This document shows positions 43,701 through 52,572 of a stretch of 64,000 nt of DNA, piece after piece. A model generated the notes under the pieces. That model searched no databases, was not told the origin of the DNA, and saw only the letters and a list, made by a program, of their open reading frames with translations. Origin of the DNA: an uncultured Pelagibacteraceae bacterium (lineage in GTDB: Bacteria > Pseudomonadota > Alphaproteobacteria > Pelagibacterales > Pelagibacteraceae); NCBI GenBank assembly GCA_902571375.1, contig CACGBP010000002.1, forward strand, positions 49,986 through 113,985, read 5' to 3'. A program made the translations under genes and the position numbers. Position 1 is the stretch's first letter. Every line of letters begins with the position of its first letter.

Positions 43701-43747
43701 CAGATCCGGTTTTTTTAGACAAGGAGAATAAAAGATTAAATGCTTAA
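40742..43747 (+). CDS. soxA: Sarcosine oxidase alpha subunit
   Basis: Large subunit of 1001 residues. The order of parts is: an N-terminal ferredoxin-like domain (YYGYKGDTLASALLANDIHLVGRSFKYHRPRGI), an NAD-binding Rossmann domain (DVLVIGAGVSGIVAAKTSA, about 172-190, then ATGSLERPLIF), a linker (QNDATAKDIKLALREGFRSIEHVKRYTTTGMGTDQGK), and a C-terminal GcvT-like folate domain (about 600-1001; GILDASTLGKIDIQG with the catalytic Asp, AEKGFIIVGQDTDATMTPIDL). Methylene groups from sarcosine are captured here as methylene-THF. It overlaps soxG by 8 bases. Confidence 0.97.
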   Translation: MTKNLRVKKSNLIDETYKVSFKFNGITYYGYKGDTLASALLANDIHLVGRSFKYHRPRGIMTAGSEEPNAIVQLHNNTSRTEPNVRATEIEIYEGLEASSQNCWPSVNFDVGGINNFLSPVLPAGFYYKTFMWPASFWEKYEYFIRKSAGLGKSPTEPDPDIYEHKYIHCDVLVIGAGVSGIVAAKTSAKNGYKTLLVDEKPYLGGSTIYQNSEHFKINNQISSSWLEKEINEIKKIENLEIKTRTSVAAYHGYNFLLARENLTDHMPLEQRKNKIRHRLLKIRAKKVITATGSLERPLIFDNNDRPGILLSSAIEKYASLYGVACGEKNVLFTNNDSAYETAISLYQKGINIEAIVDNREEIDSKLIKEIEKNNIKVYKGYTVVDTSGYKRINKVSIMQLSKDGQKVIGSKISISCDCLGISGGWTPAVHLFTQSGGKLKFRDEDQVFIPNIYPSDQISIGSCNGDFTLDEILSTVPKTLKEFLNLKKTDYEDLEIKSSFNKSKRNIWLLPSDKVIGKTKPFVDYQNDATAKDIKLALREGFRSIEHVKRYTTTGMGTDQGKLGNMHALGIIAETAGSKMGELGTTTFRPPYTPLTFGTIVGRNVGEYFDIFRKTPIHAWHIENKAEFENVGQWKRAWYYPKKGENMHDAVQRESKAARDSAGILDASTLGKIDIQGTDASEFLNRVYTNAWSKLAIGKCRYGLMLNEDGMVYDDGVTTRLDENHYIMTTTTGGAATVLGKLEDYLQTEWPELDVYLTSVTDHYATVSVCGPYSKKIVSRVIPDLDFSDENFPHMSFKDAKIGKIKCRVMRISFTGEHSYEINVQANYGKSVWEKCMEAGKEFNITPYGTETMHLLRAEKGFIIVGQDTDATMTPIDLQMDWIVSKKKYDFIGKRSLYRSDTIREDRKQLVGLLTENPNDVLEEGAQIVADMNKSPVEMLGHVTSSYYSPNLKKSIALGVVRNGKNMMGQKLIIPMEDKQINVTVADPVFLDKENKRLNA

Positions 43748-44303
43748 TTATACAAATGCAATAACTGAAGAAAAGTCTTACTCGAGTTTACAAATGAAAG
43801 AAATAAAACCTGTCATGAAATTAGTTATTAGAGGTAAAAAAAGAGAATTTTTATCTGCTATTGGTAAATCATTAAATTTATTACTGCCTACAGAAGCTAA
43901 TACATCATCAAGAAGTGATAAGTTAACTGCTCTGTGGCTAAGTCCAGATGAATGGATGATTTACTCTAATGAAATTTTAAATTCTGAAAGTAATGAATAT
44001 GAGACTGAAAATTTACTAAATAAGAATATTTCTAAAACAAATTTAGGGGCTGTGACAGATGTTACAGATCAATTTGTTCTAATAAATATGAAGGGTGATA
44101 AAATTTTTGACTTATTTGAGACTGGTTCTCCGTTTAATTTTAATGATTTTAGAAACAAAAAAGGATCGGTTACTCAAACGATTCTCGCCAAAATTGATGT
44201 TATAATTCATAATCAAAACCAAAATGAGGTAAATCTTTTTGTAAGACGTTCATTTTCACAACATTTATTCTCATGGATGAATGATAGTGCGTCAAGATTA
44301 TAG
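43740..44303 (+). CDS. soxG: Sarcosine oxidase gamma subunit
   Basis: The 187-residue fourth subunit, a small GcvT-like fold protein. It is recognised from LWLSPDEWMIYS (WLGPDEWLI-type motif), TDVTDQFVLINMKGDKIFDLFETGSPFN and the C-terminal FVRRSFSQHLFSWMNDSA. The family is divergent, and its place directly after soxA (8-base overlap) supports the call. It ends the sox unit; a periplasmic binding protein follows 34 bases later on the same strand. Confidence 0.9.
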   Translation: MLNYTNAITEEKSYSSLQMKEIKPVMKLVIRGKKREFLSAIGKSLNLLLPTEANTSSRSDKLTALWLSPDEWMIYSNEILNSESNEYETENLLNKNISKTNLGAVTDVTDQFVLINMKGDKIFDLFETGSPFNFNDFRNKKGSVTQTILAKIDVIIHNQNQNEVNLFVRRSFSQHLFSWMNDSASRL

Positions 44304-44337
44304 TCTCATTTAAATTTTAAATAAGTTAATAAGAAAT

Positions 44338-45105
44338 ATGAAAAAAATATTTCTTATAGCATTATTTGCTCTTTTACCCTTTTCTTTAAATGCAGAGTCT
44401 AATTTAGACAAAATTCTTTCATCAGGAGTTTTAAAAGTTGGAACAACTGGTGATTGGGATCCTATGACTATGAAGGATCCAGCAACTAATAAATACAAAG
44501 GGTTTGATATTGATGTGATGAACGAATTAGCAAAAGATATGGGTGTAAAAGTTGAATTTGTGCCTGCAGAATGGAAAACAATAGTTTCTGGTATTACATC
44601 TGAAAGATATGATATTTCAACAAGTGTAACAAAAACTCCTAAACGAGCTGAAGTAGCAGGTTTTACTGATACTTATTATAAATATGGAACTGTTCCATTG
44701 GTGCTTAAGAAAAATTTAAAAAAATTCCCAACATGGGACTCATTAAATAATTCAAATGTAACTATTGCTACAACTCTTGGTACATCACAAGAGGAAAAGG
44801 CAAAAGAATTTTTTCCAAAATCAAAATTAAACTCAGTAGAAGCTCCCGCTAGAGATTTTCAGGAAGTTTTAGCTGGAAGAGCAGATGGAAATATTACAAG
44901 TTCTACTGAAGCTAATAAATTAGTAATCAAATACCCACAATTAGCAATTGTTCCTGATGGAGAAAAAAATCCAGCATTCTTAGCAATGATGGTCCCAAAG
45001 GGCGATGATAAATGGAACAGTTATGTTAATGATTGGATAAAAAAGAAAAAATCATCAGGCTTCTTTACCAAGTTACTGGCTAAATATAATTTAAAAAGTC
45101 TATAA
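44338..45105 (+). CDS. Periplasmic amino-acid-type substrate-binding protein (SBP family 3)
   Basis: A 255-residue secreted binding protein. The signal peptide [19 protein letters not shown] is followed by the mature [24 protein letters not shown]. The PBP2 domain shows [27 protein letters not shown], the ligand-binding Arg/Thr-rich [20 protein letters not shown] and hinge segments, and [14 protein letters not shown]. It resembles ABC binding proteins for polar amino acids and the PheC-like group. It follows the sarcosine oxidase genes and precedes a matching permease, so a substrate related to N-methylated glycine or another amino acid is possible but not shown. Confidence 0.88.
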   Translation: MKKIFLIALFALLPFSLNAESNLDKILSSGVLKVGTTGDWDPMTMKDPATNKYKGFDIDVMNELAKDMGVKVEFVPAEWKTIVSGITSERYDISTSVTKTPKRAEVAGFTDTYYKYGTVPLVLKKNLKKFPTWDSLNNSNVTIATTLGTSQEEKAKEFFPKSKLNSVEAPARDFQEVLAGRADGNITSSTEANKLVIKYPQLAIVPDGEKNPAFLAMMVPKGDDKWNSYVNDWIKKKKSSGFFTKLLAKYNLKSL

Positions 45106-45145
45106 TCAATTAGTAATTAATTTTTAATTCTTTATAACTTTAAGA

Positions 45146-45877
45146 GTGAGAAATTTATTTTTTTTACTTTTAATTTTACCTTTAACATCATGTGGTAAAA
45201 GTGAACTTAACTGGTTAATTTTATCTCCTAATAATATTGAGGGGTTAACCAATTTAAAATTTTTATTAAGTGGTTTAACTACAACTATATTCATTTCTTT
45301 AGTTTCAATAATCATTTCTATCTTTTTAGGACTAGTAATAGCTATACCATCTTTAGCAAAGAATAAATTTTTAACCTATTTGAATATAGGATATGTGGAA
45401 ATAGTAAGAGCAATACCATTATTAGTTTTGATTTTATGGATTTATTATGGTTTACCAATAATGACCGGGATTAGTTTTAGTCCATTTGTATCTGGTATCA
45501 TTGCTTTATCTATTAGTGAAAGTGCCTTTCAAGCTGAAATTTTTAGAGCAGGTATAAATTCAATTAAAAAATCTCAGTGGGAAGCTGGTAGCTCTCTAGG
45601 ATTAAATTTTTTTAGAAAACTTAAATTGGTTATACTTCCTCAAGCAATTAAAAATATTTTACCGGCCATAGGAAATCAATTTGTTTATGTTTTAAAGATG
45701 TCATCATTGGTATCAATAATAGGTATTGGAGATTTAACAAGAAAAGCTAATGAATTAGTTGTTACAACTTATCGACCACTTGAAATATACACTTTTTTAA
45801 TCTTAGAATACCTAATTTTAATCCTGATAGTTTCATATTTAGTCAGGAAATTGGAAAAAAAACTACAGAAGGATTAA
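45146..45877 (+). CDS. Amino-acid-type ABC transporter permease with lipoprotein-like N-terminus
   Basis: A 243-residue inner-membrane permease of the HisM/GlnP type. After an N-terminal MRNLFFLLLILPLTSCGKSE, which looks like a lipoprotein signal with Cys16, come about five membrane helices. The ATPase-contact EAA loop reads QWEAGSSLGLNFFRKLKLVILPQAIKNILPAIGN (about 155-188). The start codon is GTG. It lies 40 bases after the binding protein. No ABC ATPase gene follows: the next gene is convergent and overlaps by 4 bases, so an ATPase must be supplied from elsewhere. Confidence 0.9.
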   Translation: MRNLFFLLLILPLTSCGKSELNWLILSPNNIEGLTNLKFLLSGLTTTIFISLVSIIISIFLGLVIAIPSLAKNKFLTYLNIGYVEIVRAIPLLVLILWIYYGLPIMTGISFSPFVSGIIALSISESAFQAEIFRAGINSIKKSQWEAGSSLGLNFFRKLKLVILPQAIKNILPAIGNQFVYVLKMSSLVSIIGIGDLTRKANELVVTTYRPLEIYTFLILEYLILILIVSYLVRKLEKKLQKD

Positions 45878-46401
45878 TTATTTTTTCTATAATCCCATGG
45901 CATCATAAAAGTGCCAGACCATAAGCCTAGCTTTTCTTTTTTTGCAAAAATTTCTTGAGACACAAATTTTTTAGAATATTTCCTATATGCAACTGCATAA
46001 CCATTTCTTACCATCCAGGCATTAATATTAGTTTTATCTTTAAAACATTCAGCAATATACCTTTTATATCTATCTTTGTTGGTCCATTTACAAATTAATA
46101 ATTTATCATTTATCTTTTTTTTTAATTTATCAGTAGAAATTTGTCCACATGGGTAGTCCTTACTAAAAGATATAAAGGATATAGTTAACCAAGGTTTTTT
46201 ACATTGTTGTTTTTTTTCTGGTGCATCAATTCCAAAGAAACGGATTTTTTTTCCTTCTATTCGAATTGTGTCGCCATCGGTAACTTTAGCTATACCAGAA
46301 ATTATCTTAATTTCTTCTGATTTAACATCATTATAAGTTAAGAAAAAAAATATTAATAGAATACTAATAACTAAAAAGAGGTTTTTTTTGTTTAAATACA
46401 T
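45874..46401 (-). CDS. Secreted thermonuclease-family (SNase-like) nuclease
   Basis: A 175-residue protein with an N-terminal hydrophobic signal or anchor (about 6-24), then a staphylococcal nuclease fold: AKVTDGDTIRIEGKKIRFFGIDAPE with the metal Asp and catalytic Arg, DRYKRYIAECF with the second Arg, and NAWMVRNGYAVAYRKYSKKFVSQE. Four cysteines outside the signal suggest disulfides in the periplasm. It probably degrades extracellular DNA or RNA for nutrients. The start lies 38 bases inside the 3' end of the MATE gene, and its stop overlaps the convergent permease by 4 bases. Confidence 0.88.
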   Translation of the reverse strand: MYLNKKNLFLVISILLIFFFLTYNDVKSEEIKIISGIAKVTDGDTIRIEGKKIRFFGIDAPEKKQQCKKPWLTISFISFSKDYPCGQISTDKLKKKINDKLLICKWTNKDRYKRYIAECFKDKTNINAWMVRNGYAVAYRKYSKKFVSQEIFAKKEKLGLWSGTFMMPWDYRKNN

Positions 46402-47734
46402 TATTTAGAAAATAACCAATAAAAATTAAAACAACAATCCCCATAGCCCAATTTGTGGCCATGATTGTATAGAAAATATCCTTGTAATCACCACCTCTAA
46501 TATTAATTACATACCATAAGCTTAAAAATGGGAATGCTGTTAGTCTTAATATACTTAAGTATAAACTATAAAGAGGCTTCTTAACTGCCTGAAATACTGC
46601 TGTAGTAATAAAGAACACTGGATAAATTGGTCCAATTAATGCCGCAACTTTTAAATAAATAGCTCCACTCATTACTGCATCTTGATTATCAGTAAACAAA
46701 GAGACGAAAAATTCTGCACCAAAAAATATTATTATTCCAGCAATTGCCATAAATGAGGAACCAAATAATAAAGCCTTAGTGTAGAGTTCTCTAATTCTAT
46801 CATAAGCTTTAGCACCAAAATTTTGTCCACCAATTGAAAGGACTGCTGTATTTAATCCAATAACTGGTAGTAAAAATACTTGTTCAACTCTTAAAGCGGC
46901 TCCATAACCAGCAGTAGCTAGATCACCAAACTGCCCAATAAAATATAAAATATTAAATATACCTACTCCAATAAATAACATGCTGAACATAACAGGGACA
47001 GCTTGTGTTGTTAGCGGTTTTAAATACTCAAACTTGGGAATGAAACATTGAAATTTTAAATACTCTCTAATTTTGCAATCATTAACTTTGTAAGCTAAAT
47101 AAATTGTTCCAATTAATTGTGAAATTACTGTTGCTATAGCAAGTCCTGCTATACCAAAACCAGGAATAAATCCATATCCCCATATGAAAAGAGGATTTAA
47201 AAAAATATTGAGAAAAAAACTAAATATTAAAACGTTTCTGTAGCTTCTTGTATCACCTTGAGCATTTAAAGTTCCATTTAATGAAATTTGTATTAATACA
47301 ATAAAAGTTCCATAAAAAATAATATCAAGATATTCTCTAGTTAAAGCTATACCATCAGCATCAGATCCCATAACACCTAATAGATAATTTGAAGCATTCA
47401 AACCAAATAAAGTTACAAATATTGATACAGTTAAAGCAAAAATCAGAGACTGAGCAATATACATGGATGCAACTCTTACTTTTTTTTCACCTATAGAATT
47501 ACCAATTAAAGCATTTGTTGCAGCACCTAATCCTACACCCACAGCTATAATAGTAAAATAAATTGGAAATGACTTTGCTATAGCTCCTATTGCCTCCGCA
47601 GAAATTCTACCAGCAAACCAAGTATCAACTAAATTGTAAAAAGTTTGAAACAATGAGCCAACACTTGCGGGTATAGTGACTTTTCTTAATAGAGTCCAAA
47701 TTGGATCTTTAGTTAATTTTATTGATTTAGACAA
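46364..47734 (-). CDS. MATE-family efflux transporter
   Basis: A 456-residue inner-membrane antiporter with about 12 helices in two MatE halves. Markers are LTKDPIWTLLRKVTIPASVGSLFQTFYNLVDTWFAGRIS at the N-terminus, GVGLGAATNALIGNSIGEKK, FWGYGFIPGFGIAGLAIATVIS mid-way and the second half GYGAALRVEQVFLLPVIGL with GQNFGAKAYDRI. The start codon is TTG. It exports cations, drugs or metabolites using an ion gradient; the substrate is unknown. It overlaps the nuclease gene by 38 bases downstream. Confidence 0.9.
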   Translation of the reverse strand: MSKSIKLTKDPIWTLLRKVTIPASVGSLFQTFYNLVDTWFAGRISAEAIGAIAKSFPIYFTIIAVGVGLGAATNALIGNSIGEKKVRVASMYIAQSLIFALTVSIFVTLFGLNASNYLLGVMGSDADGIALTREYLDIIFYGTFIVLIQISLNGTLNAQGDTRSYRNVLIFSFFLNIFLNPLFIWGYGFIPGFGIAGLAIATVISQLIGTIYLAYKVNDCKIREYLKFQCFIPKFEYLKPLTTQAVPVMFSMLFIGVGIFNILYFIGQFGDLATAGYGAALRVEQVFLLPVIGLNTAVLSIGGQNFGAKAYDRIRELYTKALLFGSSFMAIAGIIIFFGAEFFVSLFTDNQDAVMSGAIYLKVAALIGPIYPVFFITTAVFQAVKKPLYSLYLSILRLTAFPFLSLWYVINIRGGDYKDIFYTIMATNWAMGIVVLIFIGYFLNNVFKQKKPLFSY

Positions 47735-47745
47735 AGTTATCCTTA

Positions 47746-48651
47746 TTAAAATTCTTTTTGAAAAATATATTTTTTTCCAGATTGTTTTGCTTTGTATATC
47801 TGACTTTGTCTCATTCTAAAACGTGATTTTTGAGTTTCTGTTAATTTATCATGACAATTTGGGCAAGAAACTCCTTCTTCATACTTATTTGATCTTTTAT
47901 CTTTTGAAGATATAGGCATTCTACATCCACTACACATAGAATAAGAGCCTAACTTTAATCCATGTTTTAGACTAATTCTATTATCAAATACAAAACACTC
48001 ACCTTTCCACAAACTTTCATTTTTCTTTATCTTATTTAGATAATTTAAAATTCCACCATTAAGCTGATAAATGTTTTTAAATCCTTTCTTCTTTAAATAA
48101 ACAGAAGTTTTTTCACAACGTATTCCACCGGTACAAAACATTGCCACTGGTTTATTTTTCTTCAGTTTATTTAAATACTTAGGAAAATCTCTAAAATTAG
48201 TTACATTTGGATTTACTGATCTCTTAAAAGTTCCAACCTTATATTCAAAAGGTTTTCTAGTATCAATTATATAGGTTTCTTTATTCTTAATTAATTTATT
48301 CCAATCTTTTGGGTCTAAATGAGATTTCATGTTTCTCTCTTTAGGATTGATGATTAAATTCATAGGTACAATTTCTTTTTTAATCTTAACTTTAGGCTTA
48401 TGAAAAGGTTGAAATTTAGATTTAGATACATTGCCACTATCGAATTGTTTAAATGAGAATAAAGATTTCAATTTTTTGGTAGTTTTATCAATATCTTTGC
48501 TGCTACCAGAAATGGTGCCATTTAATCCTTCTTTAGCAATGATTATGGTTCCTCTAATATGATTTAAAAAAAGGAACTTCTGTAAAAAATTTTTATTTTT
48601 TTTTAAAGATTTAATCTTTGCAAATTTATAAAAGCCGAAAACTTTAAACAT
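47746..48651 (-). CDS. trhO: tRNA uridine-34 hydroxylase TrhO (rhodanese-domain protein)
   Basis: Introduces 5-hydroxyuridine at tRNA wobble position 34. The 301-residue protein has an N-terminal acylphosphatase-like domain (FYKFAKIKSL, GTIIIAKEGLNGTISGS), a rhodanese domain with the active-site loop FCTGGIRCEKTSVYLKKKGF and YQLNGGILNYL, and a C-terminal four-cysteine zinc-like tail (CSGCRMPISSKDKRS, CPNCHDKLTE). It overlaps the O-methyltransferase stop by one base (TAATG type). Confidence 0.92.
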   Translation of the reverse strand: MFKVFGFYKFAKIKSLKKNKNFLQKFLFLNHIRGTIIIAKEGLNGTISGSSKDIDKTTKKLKSLFSFKQFDSGNVSKSKFQPFHKPKVKIKKEIVPMNLIINPKERNMKSHLDPKDWNKLIKNKETYIIDTRKPFEYKVGTFKRSVNPNVTNFRDFPKYLNKLKKNKPVAMFCTGGIRCEKTSVYLKKKGFKNIYQLNGGILNYLNKIKKNESLWKGECFVFDNRISLKHGLKLGSYSMCSGCRMPISSKDKRSNKYEEGVSCPNCHDKLTETQKSRFRMRQSQIYKAKQSGKKYIFQKEF

Positions 48652-49301
48652 TATAAAACCCTACAAACAGTCATTCCATCACCTAATGGAATAATGATTT
48701 GCTCTACTCTTTTATCTTCAGATACAAATTTATTAAATTCTCTAATATTTATAGTAAATTTATCATTATTTTTTTCATCAGCAACTTCACCATGCCATAA
48801 AACATTATCGATGATAATTAATCCACCTTGGTTTAATAAACCTAAAGACTTTTCATAATATTCCTTATAATTCATTTTATCAGCATCAATAAAGATCATA
48901 TCAAAATTATCATTTGATAATTCTTTTAAGCTTTCAAGAGCAGGTTTAATTATTGTTTGAATTTTATGATCTTGATTTGCTTTTTTAAAAAAATCAGATG
49001 CAATTTTGTTTGTCTCCTCATTTTTATCTAGAGCAATCAGTTTTCCGTCATCAGGTAAGGCGAGTGAAATAGTGAGAGCACTAAGTCCCGTAAAAGTTCC
49101 AATTTCAAGAACATTTTTTATATTTGAAACTTTAATAATTAGGTGAAGAAAGTGACATTGAGTGGGATCAATCTGCATTCTTTTGATGTCACCTAAAGTT
49201 TTATTATAATTAATTATCTCTTGTTGAACTGGATGTAAATTTAATCCAAAATCATTTATATAATTTTGTAACTTTTCCGTAATATTAAGGTTTGCACCCA
49301 T
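48651..49301 (-). CDS. SAM-dependent O-methyltransferase (Methyltransf_3 family)
   Basis: A 216-residue class I methyltransferase. KNVLEIGTFTGLSALTISLALPDDGKLIALDKNEE holds motif I and the SAM ribose Asp; FDMIFIDADKMNYKEYYEKSL holds the metal-binding Asp pair; GGLIIIDNVLWHGEVAD holds the third metal ligand region. This is the catechol/caffeoyl-CoA O-methyltransferase-like group, whose bacterial members include the tRNA 5-hydroxyuridine methyltransferase TrmR. Because it sits directly before trhO, which makes 5-hydroxyuridine, a TrmR role (forming 5-methoxyuridine in tRNA) is an attractive but unproven reading. Confidence 0.85.
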   Translation of the reverse strand: MGANLNITEKLQNYINDFGLNLHPVQQEIINYNKTLGDIKRMQIDPTQCHFLHLIIKVSNIKNVLEIGTFTGLSALTISLALPDDGKLIALDKNEETNKIASDFFKKANQDHKIQTIIKPALESLKELSNDNFDMIFIDADKMNYKEYYEKSLGLLNQGGLIIIDNVLWHGEVADEKNNDKFTINIREFNKFVSEDKRVEQIIIPLGDGMTVCRVL

Positions 49302-49302
49302 T

Positions 49303-50781
49303 CTACTGAAGTTTTTTCTTTAAAATCTCATTTATTAGTTGCGGATTGGCTTTACCACCAGAAGCTTTCATAGCTTGACCAACAAAGAAACCGAATAATT
49401 TTTCTTTACCTTGCTTATATTCAATTGCTTTTTCTCTATTATCATTAATTATTTTATCAATTAAAGCCTCAATTGCTTTAGGATCACTTTGTTGTTTAAG
49501 TCCTTTTTCTTCAACTATTTTTTGAGGATCTTTATCCCCATCCAACATTAGTTCAAATACAGTCTTTGCTATTTTTCCTGAAATGGTTCCATTCTTTATT
49601 AAGTTAACTAGTATAGCTAAATTCTTTGCACTTACTGGGCTTTGAGAAATTTCTAAATTTTTATTATTTAAAACTGCAAATAATTCACCTGTAATCCAGT
49701 TAACTGCTAATTTTATATCTTTATTCTTGCCCATTTTAGCTACAACTTCTTCAAAATATTTTGCTGTATCGATATCTGAGACTAAGATTGTTGCCTCATA
49801 TGCTGACAGCTTAAATTCATCAATAAATCTTTTCTTCTTATCATCTGGCAATTCTGGAATATTATTTTTAAGATTATTTATAAATTCATTAGAAACTTCT
49901 AAAGGTAATAAATCAGGATCTGGAAAATATCTATAATCGTGAGCATCTTCTTTTGATCGCATTGATCTTGTTTCATTTTTTTTTGTGTCAAATAATCTTG
50001 TCTCTTGATCAATTGATTTACCTTCTTCGATTAAATCAACCTGTCTATTTGCTTCATATTCAATAGCCATTTGCATAAATTTGATTGAATTTACATTTTT
50101 AATCTCACATCTTGTTCCAAAATCTTTTGAACCTTTAGCTCTTACAGAAACATTTACATCCGCTCTTAATGATCCCTCTTGCATATTGCCATCACATGTA
50201 CCTAAATATCTCATTATTGATCTTAATTTTTTAATATATGCACTTACTTCATCAGGAGATCTAAGATCTGGTTTGCTAACAATTTCCATTAAAGCTACAC
50301 CTGATCTATTAAGATCTACAAAAGTATTTTGAGGATCAAGATCATGAATACTTTTTCCTGCATCTTGCTCTAAATGCAATCTTTCAATACCAACCTCTTT
50401 TTGTCCCTCTGGCATGTCTAAAATAACTTTACCCTCACCTACTATAGGATCTTTAAATTGAGAAATCTGATATCCTTGTGGTAAATCTGCATAAAAATAA
50501 TTTTTTCTATCAAATACTGAACGTTTATTAATTTTTGCATTGAGTCCAATACCAGTTTTAATAGCTTGTTTAACACAAAATTCATTTATTACAGGTAGCA
50601 TTCCTGGAAATGCAGCATCCACTAAACTTACTTGAGTATTTGGTTCAGCTCCAAATTTAGTAGCAGAGGTAGAAAATAATTTTGACTCTGATAATACTTG
50701 AGCATGAACCTCCAAACCAATAACAACCTCGTATTGATTATCTTTACGATTGATCAAATATTCTGAATTTTTTTTACTCAC
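49303..50781 (-). CDS. gatB: Aspartyl/glutamyl-tRNA amidotransferase subunit B
   Basis: Kinase and tRNA-binding subunit of GatCAB, which makes Gln-tRNA(Gln) or Asn-tRNA(Asn) from the misacylated forms. [70 protein letters not shown] and [13 protein letters not shown] are all typical. The C-terminal YqeY-like tail (about 345-492) binds tRNA. 492 residues. It overlaps gatA by 4 bases and precedes the methyltransferase by one. Confidence 0.97.
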   Translation of the reverse strand: MSKKNSEYLINRKDNQYEVVIGLEVHAQVLSESKLFSTSATKFGAEPNTQVSLVDAAFPGMLPVINEFCVKQAIKTGIGLNAKINKRSVFDRKNYFYADLPQGYQISQFKDPIVGEGKVILDMPEGQKEVGIERLHLEQDAGKSIHDLDPQNTFVDLNRSGVALMEIVSKPDLRSPDEVSAYIKKLRSIMRYLGTCDGNMQEGSLRADVNVSVRAKGSKDFGTRCEIKNVNSIKFMQMAIEYEANRQVDLIEEGKSIDQETRLFDTKKNETRSMRSKEDAHDYRYFPDPDLLPLEVSNEFINNLKNNIPELPDDKKKRFIDEFKLSAYEATILVSDIDTAKYFEEVVAKMGKNKDIKLAVNWITGELFAVLNNKNLEISQSPVSAKNLAILVNLIKNGTISGKIAKTVFELMLDGDKDPQKIVEEKGLKQQSDPKAIEALIDKIINDNREKAIEYKQGKEKLFGFFVGQAMKASGGKANPQLINEILKKKLQ

Positions 50782-52235
50782 TTAATCCACCAATCTGTAA
50801 TTTTGTTTTTAAAATTAATCTTTTCTTCCATTGCAAAGGCAATGTTTAATATATTTTGTTCATCAAAAGCTTTACCAATTATTTGTAAGCCTAATGGGTA
50901 TCCTTTTGAGTCATGTCCTGCTGGAATTGAAATTCCTGGTAAACCTGCAAGATTAACTGGGACTGTAAATATATCGTTAAGATACATCGAAACTGGATCA
51001 TTTGTTTTTTCACCTATTTTAAATGCTGAACTTGGTGTTGACGGAGTTAATATTGCATCAACCTTTTTATATGCTTCATCGAAATCATTTTTTATTAACT
51101 TTCTTACTTTTTGAGCTTTTAGATAGTAAGCATCATAATAACCAGACGATAAAACATAAGTTCCTATCATAATTCTTCTTTGTACTTCAGCACCAAAACC
51201 CTCTGATCTTGTCTTTTCATACATATCAATTAAATTTTCACCTTTAGCTCTAAATCCATACTTAACACCATCATATCTTGCTAAGTTTGAAGATGCTTCT
51301 GCAGGAGCAACAATATAATAAGTTGGTAAAGCATAACTAGTATGAGGTAATGAAATATCAATTGTTTCAGCTCCACAATCTTTGACAAACTGAATTCCTT
51401 TTTGCCAAAGATCTTCAATTTCTTTTGGCATTCCATCAACTCTATATTCTTTTGGTATACCAATTTTTTTTCCTTTTATATTATTAGTAAGTTCTTTGCT
51501 GTATTGATTTCTTTTAAAATCTATTGAAGTGGAATCTTTTGGATCGTAAGTGCTAATTACCTCTTGTAATAAAGCGCAATCTTTAACATTCTGAGCCATT
51601 GGTCCTGCTTGATCTAATGATGATGCAAAAGCAACAATTCCATAACGTGAACAGCTTCCATAAGTAGGTTTCAATCCAACTGTTCCTGTAAAAGAGGCAG
51701 GTTGCCTTATTGAGCCACCAGTATCAGTTCCAATTGTAATCGGTGTTAATTGTCCAGCGACTGCTGAAGCAGAACCACCAGACGAACCGCCTGGAACTAA
51801 GTCTTTATCAATTGGATTTTGCACGTTACCAAAAAAACTAGTTTCATTTGATGAGCCCATTGCAAATTCATCACAATTTAATTTACCTAAAAGTATTGCA
51901 CCTTCTCTCCAAATATTGTCAGTTACTGTTGATTCATACGTTGGTACAAAATTATTTAGAATTTTACTACCAGCAGTTGTTTTAACATCTTTTGTACAAA
52001 ATAAATCTTTTACTGCCATTGGAATACCTGGCAGTTTTAAATCTAAATTAGGTTTTTGATCAAATTTTTTTGCTTTATCTAAAGCTGATGTGAAATCCTC
52101 AGTGATATATGCATTCAATTCTTTAGACTTTTCAGATCTGTCGATAAATGCTTTAGTTACTTCAGTTGAAGACAGTTTTTTATCTTTAATATTTACAACT
52201 AATTCTGTTAGAGATTGTTTTGTTATATCTGACAT
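50778..52235 (-). CDS. gatA: Aspartyl/glutamyl-tRNA amidotransferase subunit A
   Basis: Glutaminase subunit of GatCAB, an amidase-signature enzyme. The catalytic triad is visible: Lys in [13 protein letters not shown] (about residue 75), cis-Ser in [14 protein letters not shown] and nucleophile Ser in [14 protein letters not shown]. The oxyanion loop and the C-terminal [30 protein letters not shown] are normal. 485 residues. It overlaps gatC by one base and gatB by four. Confidence 0.97.
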   Translation of the reverse strand: MSDITKQSLTELVVNIKDKKLSSTEVTKAFIDRSEKSKELNAYITEDFTSALDKAKKFDQKPNLDLKLPGIPMAVKDLFCTKDVKTTAGSKILNNFVPTYESTVTDNIWREGAILLGKLNCDEFAMGSSNETSFFGNVQNPIDKDLVPGGSSGGSASAVAGQLTPITIGTDTGGSIRQPASFTGTVGLKPTYGSCSRYGIVAFASSLDQAGPMAQNVKDCALLQEVISTYDPKDSTSIDFKRNQYSKELTNNIKGKKIGIPKEYRVDGMPKEIEDLWQKGIQFVKDCGAETIDISLPHTSYALPTYYIVAPAEASSNLARYDGVKYGFRAKGENLIDMYEKTRSEGFGAEVQRRIMIGTYVLSSGYYDAYYLKAQKVRKLIKNDFDEAYKKVDAILTPSTPSSAFKIGEKTNDPVSMYLNDIFTVPVNLAGLPGISIPAGHDSKGYPLGLQIIGKAFDEQNILNIAFAMEEKINFKNKITDWWIK

Positions 52236-52522
52236 TACTCTATTACCTTTGGTACAACAAAATAATCCTCATTATCTTGAGGAGAATTTTTAATAATTTG
52301 TTCTCTGATATCTTTACTTTTAACCTCATCTGGTCTTAGTTTTAATGTTGTTTCAGCAACTGAAGTTAATGGCTCAACATTGTCTGTTTTTAATTCATTT
52401 AGTTTTTCAATAAAATCAAAAATTGAATTTAAATCACCAGCTAACTTTTCAGCTTTTTTCTCATCGACTGAAATCCTTGATAATTTAGATATATGCTTTA
52501 TTGTTTTAAGATCTATACTCAT
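52235..52522 (-). CDS. gatC: Aspartyl/glutamyl-tRNA amidotransferase subunit C
   Basis: The 95-residue belt subunit that holds GatA and GatB together. [45 protein letters not shown] and the C-terminal LRPDEVKS and VVPKVIE follow the family exactly. It is the first gene of the minus-strand gatCAB-omt-trhO-MATE-nuclease series and is divergent from ruvX over 50 bases. Confidence 0.96.
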   Translation of the reverse strand: MSIDLKTIKHISKLSRISVDEKKAEKLAGDLNSIFDFIEKLNELKTDNVEPLTSVAETTLKLRPDEVKSKDIREQIIKNSPQDNEDYFVVPKVIE

Positions 52523-52572
52523 ATGCTATTTAAATATGACGCAAACTATCACTTAAGTTTAAAATATACAAT

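Noticed and set aside
44338..45105. Cyclohexadienyl/arogenate dehydratase (PheC-like enzyme)
   Set aside because: PheC shares the binding-protein fold, but the neighbouring ABC permease makes a transport role more likely.
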